From NCBI GenBank assembly GCA_964352225.1, contig CAYGRM010000020.1:1-35781 (forward strand): 35,781 nucleotides of DNA, in the 5' to 3' direction. The notes below the pieces were generated by a model. It saw only the letters and a program-made list of their open reading frames with translations, was not told where the DNA came from and made no database searches. Source of the DNA: CAJQQY01 sp964352225 (GTDB lineage Bacteria; Bacteroidota; Bacteroidia; Chitinophagales; Saprospiraceae). This document shows positions 15,591 to 24,554 of the stretch, in pieces. The position numbers and the translations under genes were made by a program. Position 1 is the stretch's first letter; each line of letters starts with the position of its first letter.

Positions 15591-17051
15591 CTATATTTTC
15601 TTTTTGATTTTTAATCTAGTTCCTACTGTTGGAAAATCATTCCCTTGAATTTCATTCAATCTTAAAATATCATGAACAGATACATTTGGATACTTTTCCA
15701 CTATCTCTAAGATTGACTCATTTCGACGAATTATGTGATAAATATAATCCTCTCTTTTTTGAGAAATTTTTCTTTGAGGAGCATTATCCTTTTCTTTCTC
15801 CTCCTTTTTGATATTAATCTTTTCGTTTACATTATTTGGTTTTCGACCATTAGAAAGAATAGTTTCTTCTTGCAATCTTGGATTTTCAATTTTCCGCTGA
15901 CGAGAAGGAAGTTCTTTCACCTCGATATTCAAGCTATTACTAATTTGAAAAATAGTCAACTCCTGCCCTCTTGCTAAATATGGCTGAGGCAGATTATTCC
16001 ATGCCATAATATGTTGTCGATTACAATTAAATAAAGTGGCTAATTTATCAATATGATCTCCAGGCTGAACGTAATAAACTGATTTGAAAAATTCAGTTCG
16101 CCCTCCAAGATTTTGCATGATGGAAGGGTTGCTATCAGGAGTTGGAAATGCTGCTAAAAATAATGGCATATTTCGTTTTGGTAAAGTCAAATAATGCCCA
16201 TTCCGAGAGGTAGGAATAATTCCTTGTTTAAAACTAGGATTTAACTCCTCAATTAAATGAAGTGGTGTCCCTGTAATTTCTGAAATTTCTCGAAAAGAAA
16301 TTGAATTATATACTTTGGTGTAGTCCGTCATTTGGACATCCAATTCTGGAAATTGAGGCTTTAAATAATGCAAGTGGTAATTATTAACGATATAATTTGC
16401 AGCCACGAATGCGGGCACATAATTTCTAGTTTCTTTTGGTAAATATTTTTTTATTTTCCAAAAATCCTTGCTTTGCCCCCGTCGAATAGCTCTGTTCACT
16501 CGACCAGGACCACTATTATAAGCAGCCAATGCAAGCTCCCAATCTTGATATTTATTGTACAATCTTTTCAAATATTGGATAGCAGCTTTCGTAGATTTAT
16601 GAGGATCTCTTCGCTCATCCAATTTACTATTTTGAGTTAATCCATATTCTTCTCCAGTTGCAGGCATAAACTGCCACAAACCTGCTGCACCTACTCGCGA
16701 GGTTGCTTGTGGATTCAAAGCAGATTCTACCACCGAAAGATATTTGATATCAGCGGGCATATTATTTTCCAAAAGGTACTTTTCAAATATTGGAAAATAC
16801 ATCACTAATCTCCCCAACATTTTCTCCGTATGATCTCTCTTCCGAACAGAGTACGTTTTAATATAACTTTTTACAACATTATCTAATTGAGGAGTTACGG
16901 CAAGTGAAGAAAGATTTTTGACTCTAACTTCTAATTCCTCATCACTAAAAACGGGAAATGGAGTGTAAGAAGTAGTTGAGCTTTGACCATGAGTTTTATT
17001 AAAAAAACTCATGGTCAATAATAAAAGTACAATTAGTTTATTCAGGTTCAT
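15591..17051 (-). CDS. membrane-bound lytic transglycosylase D-like, SLT plus LysM domains
   Basis: The 486-residue protein has a signal peptide (residues 1-23), a short N-terminal region, an SLT lytic transglycosylase domain (about 85-215) and two LysM repeats (about 330-372 and 435-483). Catalytic Glu109 lies in the VVESALNPQA motif, followed by GAAGLWQFMPATG and AYNSGPGRV, the standard SLT motifs. It cleaves the glycan backbone of peptidoglycan to anhydro-muropeptides, with the LysM repeats anchoring it to murein. The ATG at 17051 is preferred to an upstream TTG (17060) because it begins a normal leader. It is a paralogue of the next gene, and the pair probably arose by tandem duplication. 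Confidence 0.92.
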   Translation of the reverse strand: MNLNKLIVLLLLTMSFFNKTHGQSSTTSYTPFPVFSDEELEVRVKNLSSLAVTPQLDNVVKSYIKTYSVRKRDHTEKMLGRLVMYFPIFEKYLLENNMPADIKYLSVVESALNPQATSRVGAAGLWQFMPATGEEYGLTQNSKLDERRDPHKSTKAAIQYLKRLYNKYQDWELALAAYNSGPGRVNRAIRRGQSKDFWKIKKYLPKETRNYVPAFVAANYIVNNYHLHYLKPQFPELDVQMTDYTKVYNSISFREISEITGTPLHLIEELNPSFKQGIIPTSRNGHYLTLPKRNMPLFLAAFPTPDSNPSIMQNLGGRTEFFKSVYYVQPGDHIDKLATLFNCNRQHIMAWNNLPQPYLARGQELTIFQISNSLNIEVKELPSRQRKIENPRLQEETILSNGRKPNNVNEKINIKKEEKEKDNAPQRKISQKREDYIYHIIRRNESILEIVEKYPNVSVHDILRLNEIQGNDFPTVGTRLKIKKKI

Positions 17052-17279
17052 CTCTGACAAAAAATTTTACGCTTAGAAAATAAGTTCTAGATTCTTAAAA
17101 ACTGTGAACTCCCAAAAGGTTAAAAAGCAAACATTACTTCAAAAATTGTACTGAGTCAGCATTATTTTTAGTTAAAAATAATAATTGACCTAGCCACGAA
17201 GGTGGTTGGCTTAATTGTAAGTTCTCAGATATTAAGGATTAGCTTGATTGACTGACAGACATGAGGTTAAAGAAAATGA

Positions 17280-17339
17280 GATATTTTATTTTGAGTGTTT
17301 CATTTTTTATAAAAGGGAACTTCCTCAAAATAAAATATC
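17280..17339. terminator. AT-rich inverted repeat at the 3' end of the second transglycosylase gene
   Basis: A perfect 16-bp inverted repeat (17280-17295 with 17324-17339) encloses a 28-nt loop. It lies just past the stop of the gene at 17349. The stem is almost all A/T and, on the minus strand, is followed by a T-rich stretch. It is a plausible but weak terminator. Confidence 0.45.
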
Positions 17340-17348
17340 ACGAATTCA

Positions 17349-18272
17349 TTACCTTATTGAAAGTTCTTCCCCAAATATAGGAATAATTATGAAATTTCCA
17401 TCAGCACTTGGCGGAATGATACCTTTTTGGTAAGAAGGATTGAGTTTTTGGATGGTTTTTAATTCCATTCCCGTTTGCTTTGCTATTTTTCTAAGTGTAG
17501 TTCTTTTATAGACTTTTACCACTTTCACAAATTGTAAAGTGTATTCAGGATAGATCGGTCGAAGGTCATGGAAAAAATAATTATCCATGACGTATGATGC
17601 TGCGATAAATTTCGCAACATACTCTCGAGTCTCTTTTGGTAAGTATTTTTTAATTCCTTCGAAGCTAGATTTATCTGCTTTTTTGATAGCCTTATCAACT
17701 CTTCCTGAGCCGCAATTATACGATGCAATTGCTAATTTCCAATCACCATATTTAGCATATAAATCTTTCAGGTAAGATAATCCAGCAATAGTAGATTTTA
17801 CTGGATCACATCTCTCATCTACATAATCATTGATTGTCAATCCGTACATTCGACCTGTATTAGGCATGAATTGCCACAAACCTTTTGCTCCAACTTGAGA
17901 TTCTGCATTTGGATTAAGAGCTGATTCAATTATTGGTAAATTTTTCAATTCTCTAGGTAATTGAAATTCTTCAATATACTTTTCAAAAATCGGTAAAAAA
18001 GTGGTTTGTCTTCCGAGTAGTAATTCAGTTCCAGTACGATCTTTTGAAATATATTTTTTGACAAATTTCTTTACATCTTTATTGTAAGTCACGTCCATCG
18101 AGAAAGATCTTCTTTCGAGTCGTTTGACAAAAGCAGCTTTAGAAATCTGGGTTTTACTACTATTAGAAAAGTAAGTAGCTGAAAAAGAGGTGGTTAGGGT
18201 GTTGTTGTTAGCTTTTATTGATAATGATTGTATTATCAATAAAAAAGGTAGAATACCTTTTGATAAGTTCAT
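17349..18272 (-). CDS. lytic transglycosylase, SLT domain with one C-terminal LysM-like segment
   Basis: The 307-residue protein has a signal peptide (about residues 1-21) and an SLT domain. Catalytic Glu116 lies in PIIESALNPNA, then GAKGLWQFMPNTG and SYNCGSGRVDKA. After the domain comes one LysM-like stretch starting YKRTTLRKIAKQTG. It therefore corresponds to the first two thirds of the upstream-encoded MltD-like paralogue, without that protein's C-terminal LysM repeats. It should cut peptidoglycan in the periplasm. A strong TAATTTTG -7 box with a TTG 20 bases upstream lies about 180 bases before the start, so it is separately transcribed. Confidence 0.9.
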   Translation of the reverse strand: MNLSKGILPFLLIIQSLSIKANNNTLTTSFSATYFSNSSKTQISKAAFVKRLERRSFSMDVTYNKDVKKFVKKYISKDRTGTELLLGRQTTFLPIFEKYIEEFQLPRELKNLPIIESALNPNAESQVGAKGLWQFMPNTGRMYGLTINDYVDERCDPVKSTIAGLSYLKDLYAKYGDWKLAIASYNCGSGRVDKAIKKADKSSFEGIKKYLPKETREYVAKFIAASYVMDNYFFHDLRPIYPEYTLQFVKVVKVYKRTTLRKIAKQTGMELKTIQKLNPSYQKGIIPPSADGNFIIIPIFGEELSIR

Positions 18273-18646
18273 GGACGTTGAGTTTGGTTATAACATTTGA
18301 AAAGCAGTTTTAGCTTTTCTAAATGTTTTCAAAATTTCAAATAAGCACTTTGAAAGAAAATTCTCTCAGCTTATTTTATTCGTAAAATCTTTTTAAAATT
18401 ATTCAGATATGGGAGGAATCTAGGAGGAGAAAAAATAGATTTTGTGTATTGGTAATACAAAATTATGGGGTTTTGAAACCTAAAACAACCCTAGTGGTCT
18501 TTATTTAACATTTACTAATCTATTCAATAATCTTATGTGACAGAGTCAATTTTCACATTAAAATAAAGACTATAAGAAGATAGATGCCCCTATCAATTGA
18601 CAGCTAACTTTTTATACATAAAACATAAAACTATCTGTAGTCTTTC
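18273..18646. other. 374-bp intergenic region between gatA and the second transglycosylase gene
   Basis: No coding frame is supported. It contains the transglycosylase promoter (18458-18488) and AT-rich sequence. The part nearest gatA shows no clear terminator hairpin. Confidence 0.55.
18458..18488 (-). promoter_or_regulatory. promoter of the second transglycosylase gene
   Basis: On the minus strand, TTG (18486-18488) and TAATTTTG (18458-18465) are separated by 20 bases. This matches the Bacteroidota -33/-7 arrangement and is the best promoter I see in the window. The predicted leader is about 175-180 nt. Confidence 0.55.
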
Positions 18647-20071
18647 TTAAAAAAAATGTTGCATGAGATGCTGAGAAAAGTCTAGTAATTTTTTTTCTTC
18701 AAATTTGTTTGCCATGAACTGAATTCCCATAGGAAGCCCATTTTTATGCTTTCCAAAGGGTAAGGAGATCGCTGGAATCCCAACCATATTAGCTTGAACT
18801 GTAAAAATATCAGCTAGATATGCCTCGACTGGATCATCCATTTTGTCGCCTATATTCCATGGCGGAGTAGGTGAAGCAGGCATTAGAATGAAATCATAGT
18901 CTGCAAAAATCTGAAAGGTTTTTTCCGAAATTAGTCTTCGGATTTTTTGTGCTTTGGTATAATATGCATCATAATAACCGGAGCTCAAAACAAAAGCTCC
19001 TAACATAATTCGACGTTTCACTTCTGTTCCAAATCCTTCAGAACGAGATTTTTTATATACCTCAATTAAGTCTTCGGCTTGGTCGCTTCGATGTCCAAAT
19101 CGAACTCCATCAAAACGGGAAAGATTCGACGAAGCTTCTGCTGTAGTCAAAACATAATAGGCAGGAATGATATAATCTAAATACTCAAAATCAACAGGTT
19201 CGACTTCGTGCCCTTCAGCTTTCAGTTTTTCAATTAAGGCAAAAGTTTGTTCTCGAATTTCTTCATCAATACTTTCATGTTGGAGAGCACTTTCAAAATA
19301 TGCTATTTTCTTTTTTCCTTCTAAAACTAAGTTTTCAGTAAAATCCTCCACAGGCATTTCACTCGAAGTACTATCATTTTCATCATAGCCAGACATAATC
19401 TCTAATAATCTACTTACATCTTCTACTGAGTGTGCTAAAATACCAACTTGATCAAAAGAAGAAGCATATGCCAATAATCCAAATCTCGAAATCCGCCCAT
19501 AAGTTGGCTTCATTCCTATCACCCCACAAAATGCTGCTGGCTGCCGAACAGAACCTCCCGTGTCAGTTCCCAAAGAAACTAAACAAGTTTTCGCTTGAAC
19601 TGATACTGCTGATCCGCCCGATGAACCTCCTGGAACTTTCGAAGGATCAGCTGCATTTCGAACTGGCCCATAAGCTGAATTTTCATTAGCCGATCCCATC
19701 GCAAATTCATCACAATTCACTCGACCAATAATAATTGCATCTTCTTCCAAAACCCTTTGAACTGCCGTAGCCGAAAATAAAGATTTAAATCCTTTTAATA
19801 TTTTCGAACCAGCCGTCACTCCATGATCTTTATAACATAAAACATCTTTGATAGAAATTACTAACCCGAAAAGTCGCCCGACTGAATCTGGATTCTCTGC
19901 ATATTTTTTATCTAAAAGGATGGCTTGTTTCCTTGCTTCATCTTCAAATACTTCCACATAAATATTGAGGTCTTTCGATTTTTCAATATTAGACAAATAG
20001 TGTTCAACCAATTTTTGACAATTAGTTTCACCTTTAGAAATGGAATCTTGAATATGTTGAATTGAAGTCAT
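18647..20071 (-). CDS. gatA: Asp/Glu-tRNA amidotransferase subunit A
   Basis: The 474-residue protein is an amidase-signature enzyme of normal GatA length. The Ser-cisSer-Lys triad is intact: Lys75 in SIKDVL, Ser150 in GGSSGGSA and Ser174 in DTGGSVRQPA. The spacing equals that of characterised GatA (a uniform offset of four). With GatB and GatC it transfers ammonia from glutamine to Glu-tRNA(Gln) and/or Asp-tRNA(Asn). gatB and gatC are not in this window. A longer frame reaches 20110, but its extra residues are encoded by the palindromic hairpin region. The ATG at 20071 gives the normal N-terminus. Confidence 0.93.
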   Translation of the reverse strand: MTSIQHIQDSISKGETNCQKLVEHYLSNIEKSKDLNIYVEVFEDEARKQAILLDKKYAENPDSVGRLFGLVISIKDVLCYKDHGVTAGSKILKGFKSLFSATAVQRVLEEDAIIIGRVNCDEFAMGSANENSAYGPVRNAADPSKVPGGSSGGSAVSVQAKTCLVSLGTDTGGSVRQPAAFCGVIGMKPTYGRISRFGLLAYASSFDQVGILAHSVEDVSRLLEIMSGYDENDSTSSEMPVEDFTENLVLEGKKKIAYFESALQHESIDEEIREQTFALIEKLKAEGHEVEPVDFEYLDYIIPAYYVLTTAEASSNLSRFDGVRFGHRSDQAEDLIEVYKKSRSEGFGTEVKRRIMLGAFVLSSGYYDAYYTKAQKIRRLISEKTFQIFADYDFILMPASPTPPWNIGDKMDDPVEAYLADIFTVQANMVGIPAISLPFGKHKNGLPMGIQFMANKFEEKKLLDFSQHLMQHFF

Positions 20072-20077
20072 ACGTAT

Positions 20078-20130
20078 TTCGAAGTTCCTGCTTCGAATAA
20101 TTTTTAGCATCCCGAAGCAGGAGCTTCGGG
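20078..20130. repeat. twin inverted hairpins in the pheS-gatA gap
   Basis: Two hairpins sit side by side. TTCGAAG/CTTCGAA (20078-20084, 20091-20097) has a TTCCTG loop, and CCCGAAGC/GCTTCGGG (20111-20118, 20123-20130) has an AGGA loop. One is roughly the reverse complement of the other, so the loops are complementary. They fill most of the 65-base gap between pheS and gatA. Confidence 0.6.
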
Positions 20131-20136
20131 GTAGGT

Positions 20137-21174
20137 TTAAATAGCTGAAGTAAATTGTTTTAAAAATCGAACATCATTTTCGAAAAGTAAACGAATATCA
20201 TTGATTGAATACAACATCATCGCTTGGCGTTCGATTCCCATTCCGAAGGCAAAACCGGTATATTTCTCCGTATCAATTCCACAGTTTTTAAGTACTGCTG
20301 GATCGACCATTCCACAACCCATTATTTCTACCCAGCCTGTATATTTACAAACATTACATCCTTCGGTATTGCAAATAAAACAAGTCACGTCCACCTCTGC
20401 ACTTGGTTCTGTAAATGGAAAATACGAAGGTCGCATTCTAATTTTTGTATCAGGTCCATACATTTCTTGCGCAAAGTAAAGCAACGTTTGCTTCATCTCT
20501 GCAAAGGAAACATTCTCATCAATATACAATCCTTCCACCTGATGAAATTGACAATGCGCTCGCGCAGAGATTGTTTCATTTCGATAAACTCGTCCAGGAG
20601 CAATAATCCGAATCGGAGGTTCTTGACTCATCATCACTCTTGATTGTACCGATGAAGTGTGCGTTCGCAACAACATCTCTGTACTATTTTTCAAGTAGAA
20701 AGTATCTTGCATATCCCTCGCAGGATGATCTTCAGGCGTATTCATCGCGGTAAAGTTGTGCCAATCATCTTCGATCTCCCTCTCCTCCGCAACTGTAAAT
20801 CCAATACGTGAAAAAATATCCACAATCCGATTCATCGTAATCGTAATCGGATGGTGAGCTCCCAAACTCATTGGTTCAGGCGGCGCCGTCAAATCCAAAT
20901 CTTGACTACTTGCATCTTCGGCAGCAGATTCCGCAGCATCTTTTAATGCTTGGAATTTTTGCTCGGCAGCTTGCTTGACTGCATTGACCAATTGACCATA
21001 TTCTTTTTTTCGTTCATTTTCTACATTCCGAATTTCTCCAAAAAGAGGTTTCAAAACATTTTTAGACCCTACAAATCGAATACGAAATTGTTCCACTTCT
21101 TCTTTAGTTGAAGGAGCTGCTGCTTCTATTTCTGATTTAAATTGATTGACTACTGCAAAAATCTCTGCTGACAT
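20137..21174 (-). CDS. pheS: phenylalanyl-tRNA synthetase alpha subunit
   Basis: The 345-residue protein is a normal-length PheS. It has an N-terminal coiled-coil (about residues 1-90) for tRNA binding, then the class II core. Motif 2 lies in the GRVYRNETISARAHCQFHQVEG region, and motif 3 ends in GFAFGMGIERQAM. A CFICNTEGCNVC insertion provides a zinc-type Cys cluster found in many Bacteroidota PheS proteins. It charges tRNA(Phe) with phenylalanine together with PheT, which is not in this window. The gene starts only about 20 bases after a terminator hairpin, and its likely promoter overlaps that hairpin (see findings). Confidence 0.96.
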   Translation of the reverse strand: MSAEIFAVVNQFKSEIEAAAPSTKEEVEQFRIRFVGSKNVLKPLFGEIRNVENERKKEYGQLVNAVKQAAEQKFQALKDAAESAAEDASSQDLDLTAPPEPMSLGAHHPITITMNRIVDIFSRIGFTVAEEREIEDDWHNFTAMNTPEDHPARDMQDTFYLKNSTEMLLRTHTSSVQSRVMMSQEPPIRIIAPGRVYRNETISARAHCQFHQVEGLYIDENVSFAEMKQTLLYFAQEMYGPDTKIRMRPSYFPFTEPSAEVDVTCFICNTEGCNVCKYTGWVEIMGCGMVDPAVLKNCGIDTEKYTGFAFGMGIERQAMMLYSINDIRLLFENDVRFLKQFTSAI

Positions 21175-21196
21175 GATTTCTTTTTTTTATAAAAAA

Positions 21197-21230
21197 TTTG
21201 CGCCTCTATTCCGTATAAAAGAGGCGCAAA
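21197..21230 (-). terminator. terminator of the small barrel gene, overlapping the pheS promoter
   Basis: TTTGCGCCTCT (21197-21207) pairs with AGAGGCGCAAA (21220-21230) around a 12-nt loop. On the minus strand it is followed by TTTTTTATAAAAAAAA. It is 50 bases after the stop of the barrel gene. Confidence 0.85.
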
Positions 21231-21233
21231 GAT
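21226..21233 (-). promoter_or_regulatory. -7 box of the pheS promoter
   Basis: On the minus strand TATCTTTG matches TAnnTTTG and forms the outer part of the terminator stem. It predicts a start near 21220 and a leader of about 45 nt. Confidence 0.5.
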
Positions 21234-21279
21234 AGGACTTTGAAGTATAAAATGTAAACTAGAAGAATACTTAATTTAT

Positions 21280-22008
21280 TTAATCTATATATTCTACTTT
21301 ATGTAAAAATCGAAACCCGACAGATACTTCGAATACTAAATTTCTAATATTTCGTTCTTGAAAACTACGAGCAACAGGTGTCCCATTTTGATACACCGTT
21401 CCGTTAAATGCTCCTTGCTGATATTGATCTGCAAAATCAGGACTAATCGTTAATTCAACAATTCCACTAACAAATTCCGTGAATGGAAATCGTAACCCAC
21501 CTCCTAAAGTTACGCCATAAGTTATATCTCTAACAGCTTCATTAAATGGGTAAATCGGTGCTCCAAAGAACGCATTTTGATCTTCATATTCTTTCAAGTT
21601 AGTTCTTACATTATAATCTCCCCGGATCCCAAAAAGATAATATAAACTGAAGTTGTCTGTTTCTTTAAAGTTATTTTTAAAACCTAAAATTAAAGCAGCA
21701 TTTTCAAATTTAAATCTTCGGGTAACAACCGAAATATTATTATTTCCAAAGTTTCTAAATTGTACATTTCGCCATGCACTTCCTTTTACATGATAACCTA
21801 TCTGGGCAAATAATCCGAATGAATTAACATTAGATACTGATTCAACAGAAAGTGCTCCATGGTAAGAGAACAAGGGATCTTGTTCGAAATTTCCCCATTT
21901 CTGCGTACCGATGGTCAATCCTCCTTTCACTCCATACGCACGACTCTGTGCGATCAAACTTCCTCCCAGGAATATCATTGTAATAAAAAGTAGTACCGTT
22001 TTTTTCAT
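21280..22008 (-). CDS. small outer-membrane beta-barrel protein
   Basis: The 242-residue protein starts with MKKTVLLFITM, a signal peptide cleaved near SLIAQ. It continues as short amphipathic strands rich in Gly and aromatic residues, ending in a VSVGFRFLHKVEYID strand. This pattern suits an 8-10 strand outer-membrane barrel of the type common in Bacteroidota (PorT/OmpW-like), but I cannot assign a specific family or substrate. The ATG at 22008 is chosen over one at 22032 because it starts a proper leader. It lies between a hairpin and a terminator, and so may be transcribed together with the glucosaminidase gene or alone. Confidence 0.7.
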   Translation of the reverse strand: MKKTVLLFITMIFLGGSLIAQSRAYGVKGGLTIGTQKWGNFEQDPLFSYHGALSVESVSNVNSFGLFAQIGYHVKGSAWRNVQFRNFGNNNISVVTRRFKFENAALILGFKNNFKETDNFSLYYLFGIRGDYNVRTNLKEYEDQNAFFGAPIYPFNEAVRDITYGVTLGGGLRFPFTEFVSGIVELTISPDFADQYQQGAFNGTVYQNGTPVARSFQERNIRNLVFEVSVGFRFLHKVEYID

Positions 22009-22055
22009 ATCTATTTTTGTATTTTTTAACATCTAATCGTTTTTCTAAAAGTTTT

Positions 22056-22089
22056 AGTCCTTCCAAATTTTTTAAAATCTGGAAGGACT
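22056..22089. repeat. hairpin between the glucosaminidase and barrel genes
   Basis: AGTCCTTCCA (22056-22065) pairs perfectly with TGGAAGGACT (22080-22089). A T8 run follows on the plus strand, while on the minus strand the U tract is poor. On the minus strand it lies 22 bases past the glucosaminidase stop and may act as a weak terminator. Confidence 0.55.
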
Positions 22090-22110
22090 CTCCGTTTTTT
22101 TTGTGAAAAT

Positions 22111-23328
22111 TTATTTTACTCTTAATCTTTGCCCCACGCTAATCTCATTCGTCGTCATGTCATTTAATTTTTTCAAATAATCTACCGTGATATCATAGCG
22201 CAAAGCTAAACTATATAAAGTATCTCCTTTTTTCACTAGGTGATAAACTTCTACTAAATCTTCTTCAAACAAGAAGTCGTCCTCCTGTTCCGTATTTGGA
22301 TTGTTGCCATCTTCGATTAATTCACCTCCATTTTCATCTACCTCTACTTCTCGTAATTTAGGTGTTTTCCCTTTTTTAATTCTCCATCCTCTAATTTTCA
22401 CTTTCGCTCCAATCGCCGGTTGAGTTTCTTCCTCCATTCTATTTTTTCGATACAATTGGCTCAATCGGATTCCATATTGTTGAGCTAATTGATACATCGT
22501 TTCGCCTTCTTGCACAAAGTGATATTTTTCTCGACCTCGCCAGCTTCTTCGTTTTTTCTGCAAATAAACTTTTTCTCCTTGTGTTAATTGTTTTCCTCCC
22601 GAGCCAAGCCGCTCATTGTACTTTAAAATACATTTCAACTTCACATCATATTGACTCGCTATTTGACTAGGGGTTTGTTTCTCTGCCGCAAAAACCATTC
22701 TTAAGTCATTATTTCGAGCAATTGTTCCAGAAGATGCCACTACCAAAATGGGATCTTCAGGTTCGACATTGATACCTTCAATCGCCATTCTATCATATTT
22801 GAACAATTCATATCTCCGAATGATATTGATCAAAATTGAGGCATATTTTGGATTAGTAGCATAACCTGCAGTTTTCAACCCATGAGCCCATGATTCGAAA
22901 TCTTGCGGATTCAAATCTGTAAATAAAAAACGATATCGAGGTTTTTGCAAAAACTCAGAGTGCCCATAAAATGAACGTTTGGCACTATCATATTTTCGAA
23001 AACAAGATTTGATTAAATTTCCGAATTCATCATAATCATCATCTTCGTGAGCATGAGTTTCACCAGTCCAATTGCTTCCGCACTTGATGCCAAAATGATT
23101 ATTGGACTTACGAGCCAACTCACTTCGCCCTGCGTTACTTTCCAATATCGCTTGACCTAATTTGATACTCGCAGGCACTCCTGCTCGAATCATTTCTTCC
23201 ATCGCAACATTTCTGTAGCGATCAATATATCGAAGTACTACCCAGTCTTGATCACTAGTTTGCCCTTGACCACAAGCAAATTGTGAAAGTACTGTTATAA
23301 AAAGTAATAAAAAACTAGTCCTCATCAT
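22111..23328 (-). CDS. N-acetylglucosaminidase (GH73-like) with LysM repeats
   Basis: The 405-residue protein has a signal peptide (about residues 1-20), a glucosaminidase domain (about 28-175) and LysM repeats. The catalytic Glu63 lies in AILESNAGRSELA, and NNHFGIKC and KYASILINIIRRY match the family. Two good LysM repeats begin near YHFVQEGETMYQLA and YHLVKKGDTLYSLA. A weaker one lies near VFAAEKQTPSQIA. It should hydrolyse peptidoglycan glycan strands during growth or separation. The first Met (23328) and the next codon Met (23325) are both possible starts. The Cys near residue 19 is not in a good lipobox. Confidence 0.9.
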   Translation of the reverse strand: MMRTSFLLLFITVLSQFACGQGQTSDQDWVVLRYIDRYRNVAMEEMIRAGVPASIKLGQAILESNAGRSELARKSNNHFGIKCGSNWTGETHAHEDDDYDEFGNLIKSCFRKYDSAKRSFYGHSEFLQKPRYRFLFTDLNPQDFESWAHGLKTAGYATNPKYASILINIIRRYELFKYDRMAIEGINVEPEDPILVVASSGTIARNNDLRMVFAAEKQTPSQIASQYDVKLKCILKYNERLGSGGKQLTQGEKVYLQKKRRSWRGREKYHFVQEGETMYQLAQQYGIRLSQLYRKNRMEEETQPAIGAKVKIRGWRIKKGKTPKLREVEVDENGGELIEDGNNPNTEQEDDFLFEEDLVEVYHLVKKGDTLYSLALRYDITVDYLKKLNDMTTNEISVGQRLRVK

Positions 23329-23395
23329 GGCGCATTTCTTTTTTAGTGTGAAAAGTATATCGGTCTTGAGATGTTATTAAACAATTTCAATTTAT

Positions 23396-23403
23396 TAATT
23401 TTG
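23396..23403 (+). promoter_or_regulatory. -7 box candidate for the SH3 lipoprotein gene
   Basis: TAATTTTG fits TAnnTTTG on the plus strand, giving a leader of about 118 nt. A similar box on the minus strand (23433-23440) could serve the divergent glucosaminidase gene. Neither has a clear -33 element. Confidence 0.3.
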
Positions 23404-23527
23404 CAAGATTACCACTTCGCTCCAAATTAAATCAAAATTACTATTTCAATTTGATTTTCATTTTTTAAATAAAATAATCTGTTCTAAAATCGGCGAGGGT
23501 ATAACGTTTTTCAAAATTCAAACACTT

Positions 23528-24553
23528 ATGAAAAAAATCCTATTTATCGTTTTTTTAACTTTCGTAGGTTTTATTTTTTCTTGTAAAAATACAAACTCCT
23601 CTGAAAGCACCCAACAAACAGAATCTAATTCTTCGGAAGGCGAAGCTACCGAAAATACAACAAATCCTTCAACTCAGGAAAAAGCACCCACTATTTTATA
23701 TGCTTGGGTCGATAAATTACGTATTCGTGAACAACCGACGACCAAAAGTGAAATCGTCGTTGAAGTAAAAGAAGGTACTTCTTTTACCTATCTCAATGAA
23801 AAAACAGATTATAAAGAAAGAATTAATCTACGTGGAACACTTTTTAATGAGCCTTGGCTAAAAATCAAAACTGATGATGGAAAAGAAGGTTGGGTTTATG
23901 GTGGAGCGGTGAAATTTTATGAGCCGGTGGTGGATGCGAATCCGAGTCCTTATGATGAATGTTTTGAGATAAAGAAAAAAGATAACTGGTCAAAATTTAA
24001 TGATTGTCAGGAAGCAATCAGAGCCAAGCAATTAAAGAAAGATGCTCGATATGTTTCTGAAAGTGAAAAAGAAATCACACTCTCTTTACTTACTGGCAAA
24101 GAAGTCATTTTTGAAAATACTACCGACTCATTAACCGATGAATATCTACAAAGAGATTATTTACAATATCTCCCACAAGTTGGTTTTTTTGTTTTTAGAA
24201 ATAACATCTACGAGGGCGGAAATTACTCTTTAATTAATGATAAATCTGGAAAGGATATAATTATTCAAGGGTTTCCAAAAGTATCTCCTGATGCAAAACA
24301 TATTGTTACCTCTAATCAGGACTTGGAAGCGGCTTTCGAATTTAACGGCATTCAAATATTTGGTTTTCCCAATGGTCGTTTTGAAAAATTATTGGAAAAA
24401 GAATTTGATGACATGGAGCCTCATACTCCAATTTGGATTGATAATAAAACGATTGAAATTACGATGATGTCTGCGAGTTTTGACAAAGAAACAAAACCAA
24501 AGAAGATTAAAGTTATTATGAATGACACAGGAGACTGGGAGATACAGGAGTAG
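23528..24553 (+). CDS. SH3-domain lipoprotein of unknown function
   Basis: The 341-residue protein starts with MKKILF and a lipobox-like FIFSC (Cys19), followed by a Ser/Thr/Glu-rich linker. At about residues 55-132 there is a bacterial SH3-type domain: LYAWVDKLRIREQPTTKSEIV, then EPWLKIKTDDGKEGWVYGGAV. The remaining 200 residues are beta-rich with no family I recognise. SH3 domains of this type often bind cell-wall peptides or proteins, so an envelope role is plausible. The gene ends at a TAG that abuts the palindrome at 24555-24656. Confidence 0.7.
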   Translation: MKKILFIVFLTFVGFIFSCKNTNSSESTQQTESNSSEGEATENTTNPSTQEKAPTILYAWVDKLRIREQPTTKSEIVVEVKEGTSFTYLNEKTDYKERINLRGTLFNEPWLKIKTDDGKEGWVYGGAVKFYEPVVDANPSPYDECFEIKKKDNWSKFNDCQEAIRAKQLKKDARYVSESEKEITLSLLTGKEVIFENTTDSLTDEYLQRDYLQYLPQVGFFVFRNNIYEGGNYSLINDKSGKDIIIQGFPKVSPDAKHIVTSNQDLEAAFEFNGIQIFGFPNGRFEKLLEKEFDDMEPHTPIWIDNKTIEITMMSASFDKETKPKKIKVIMNDTGDWEIQE

Positions 24554-24554
24554 T

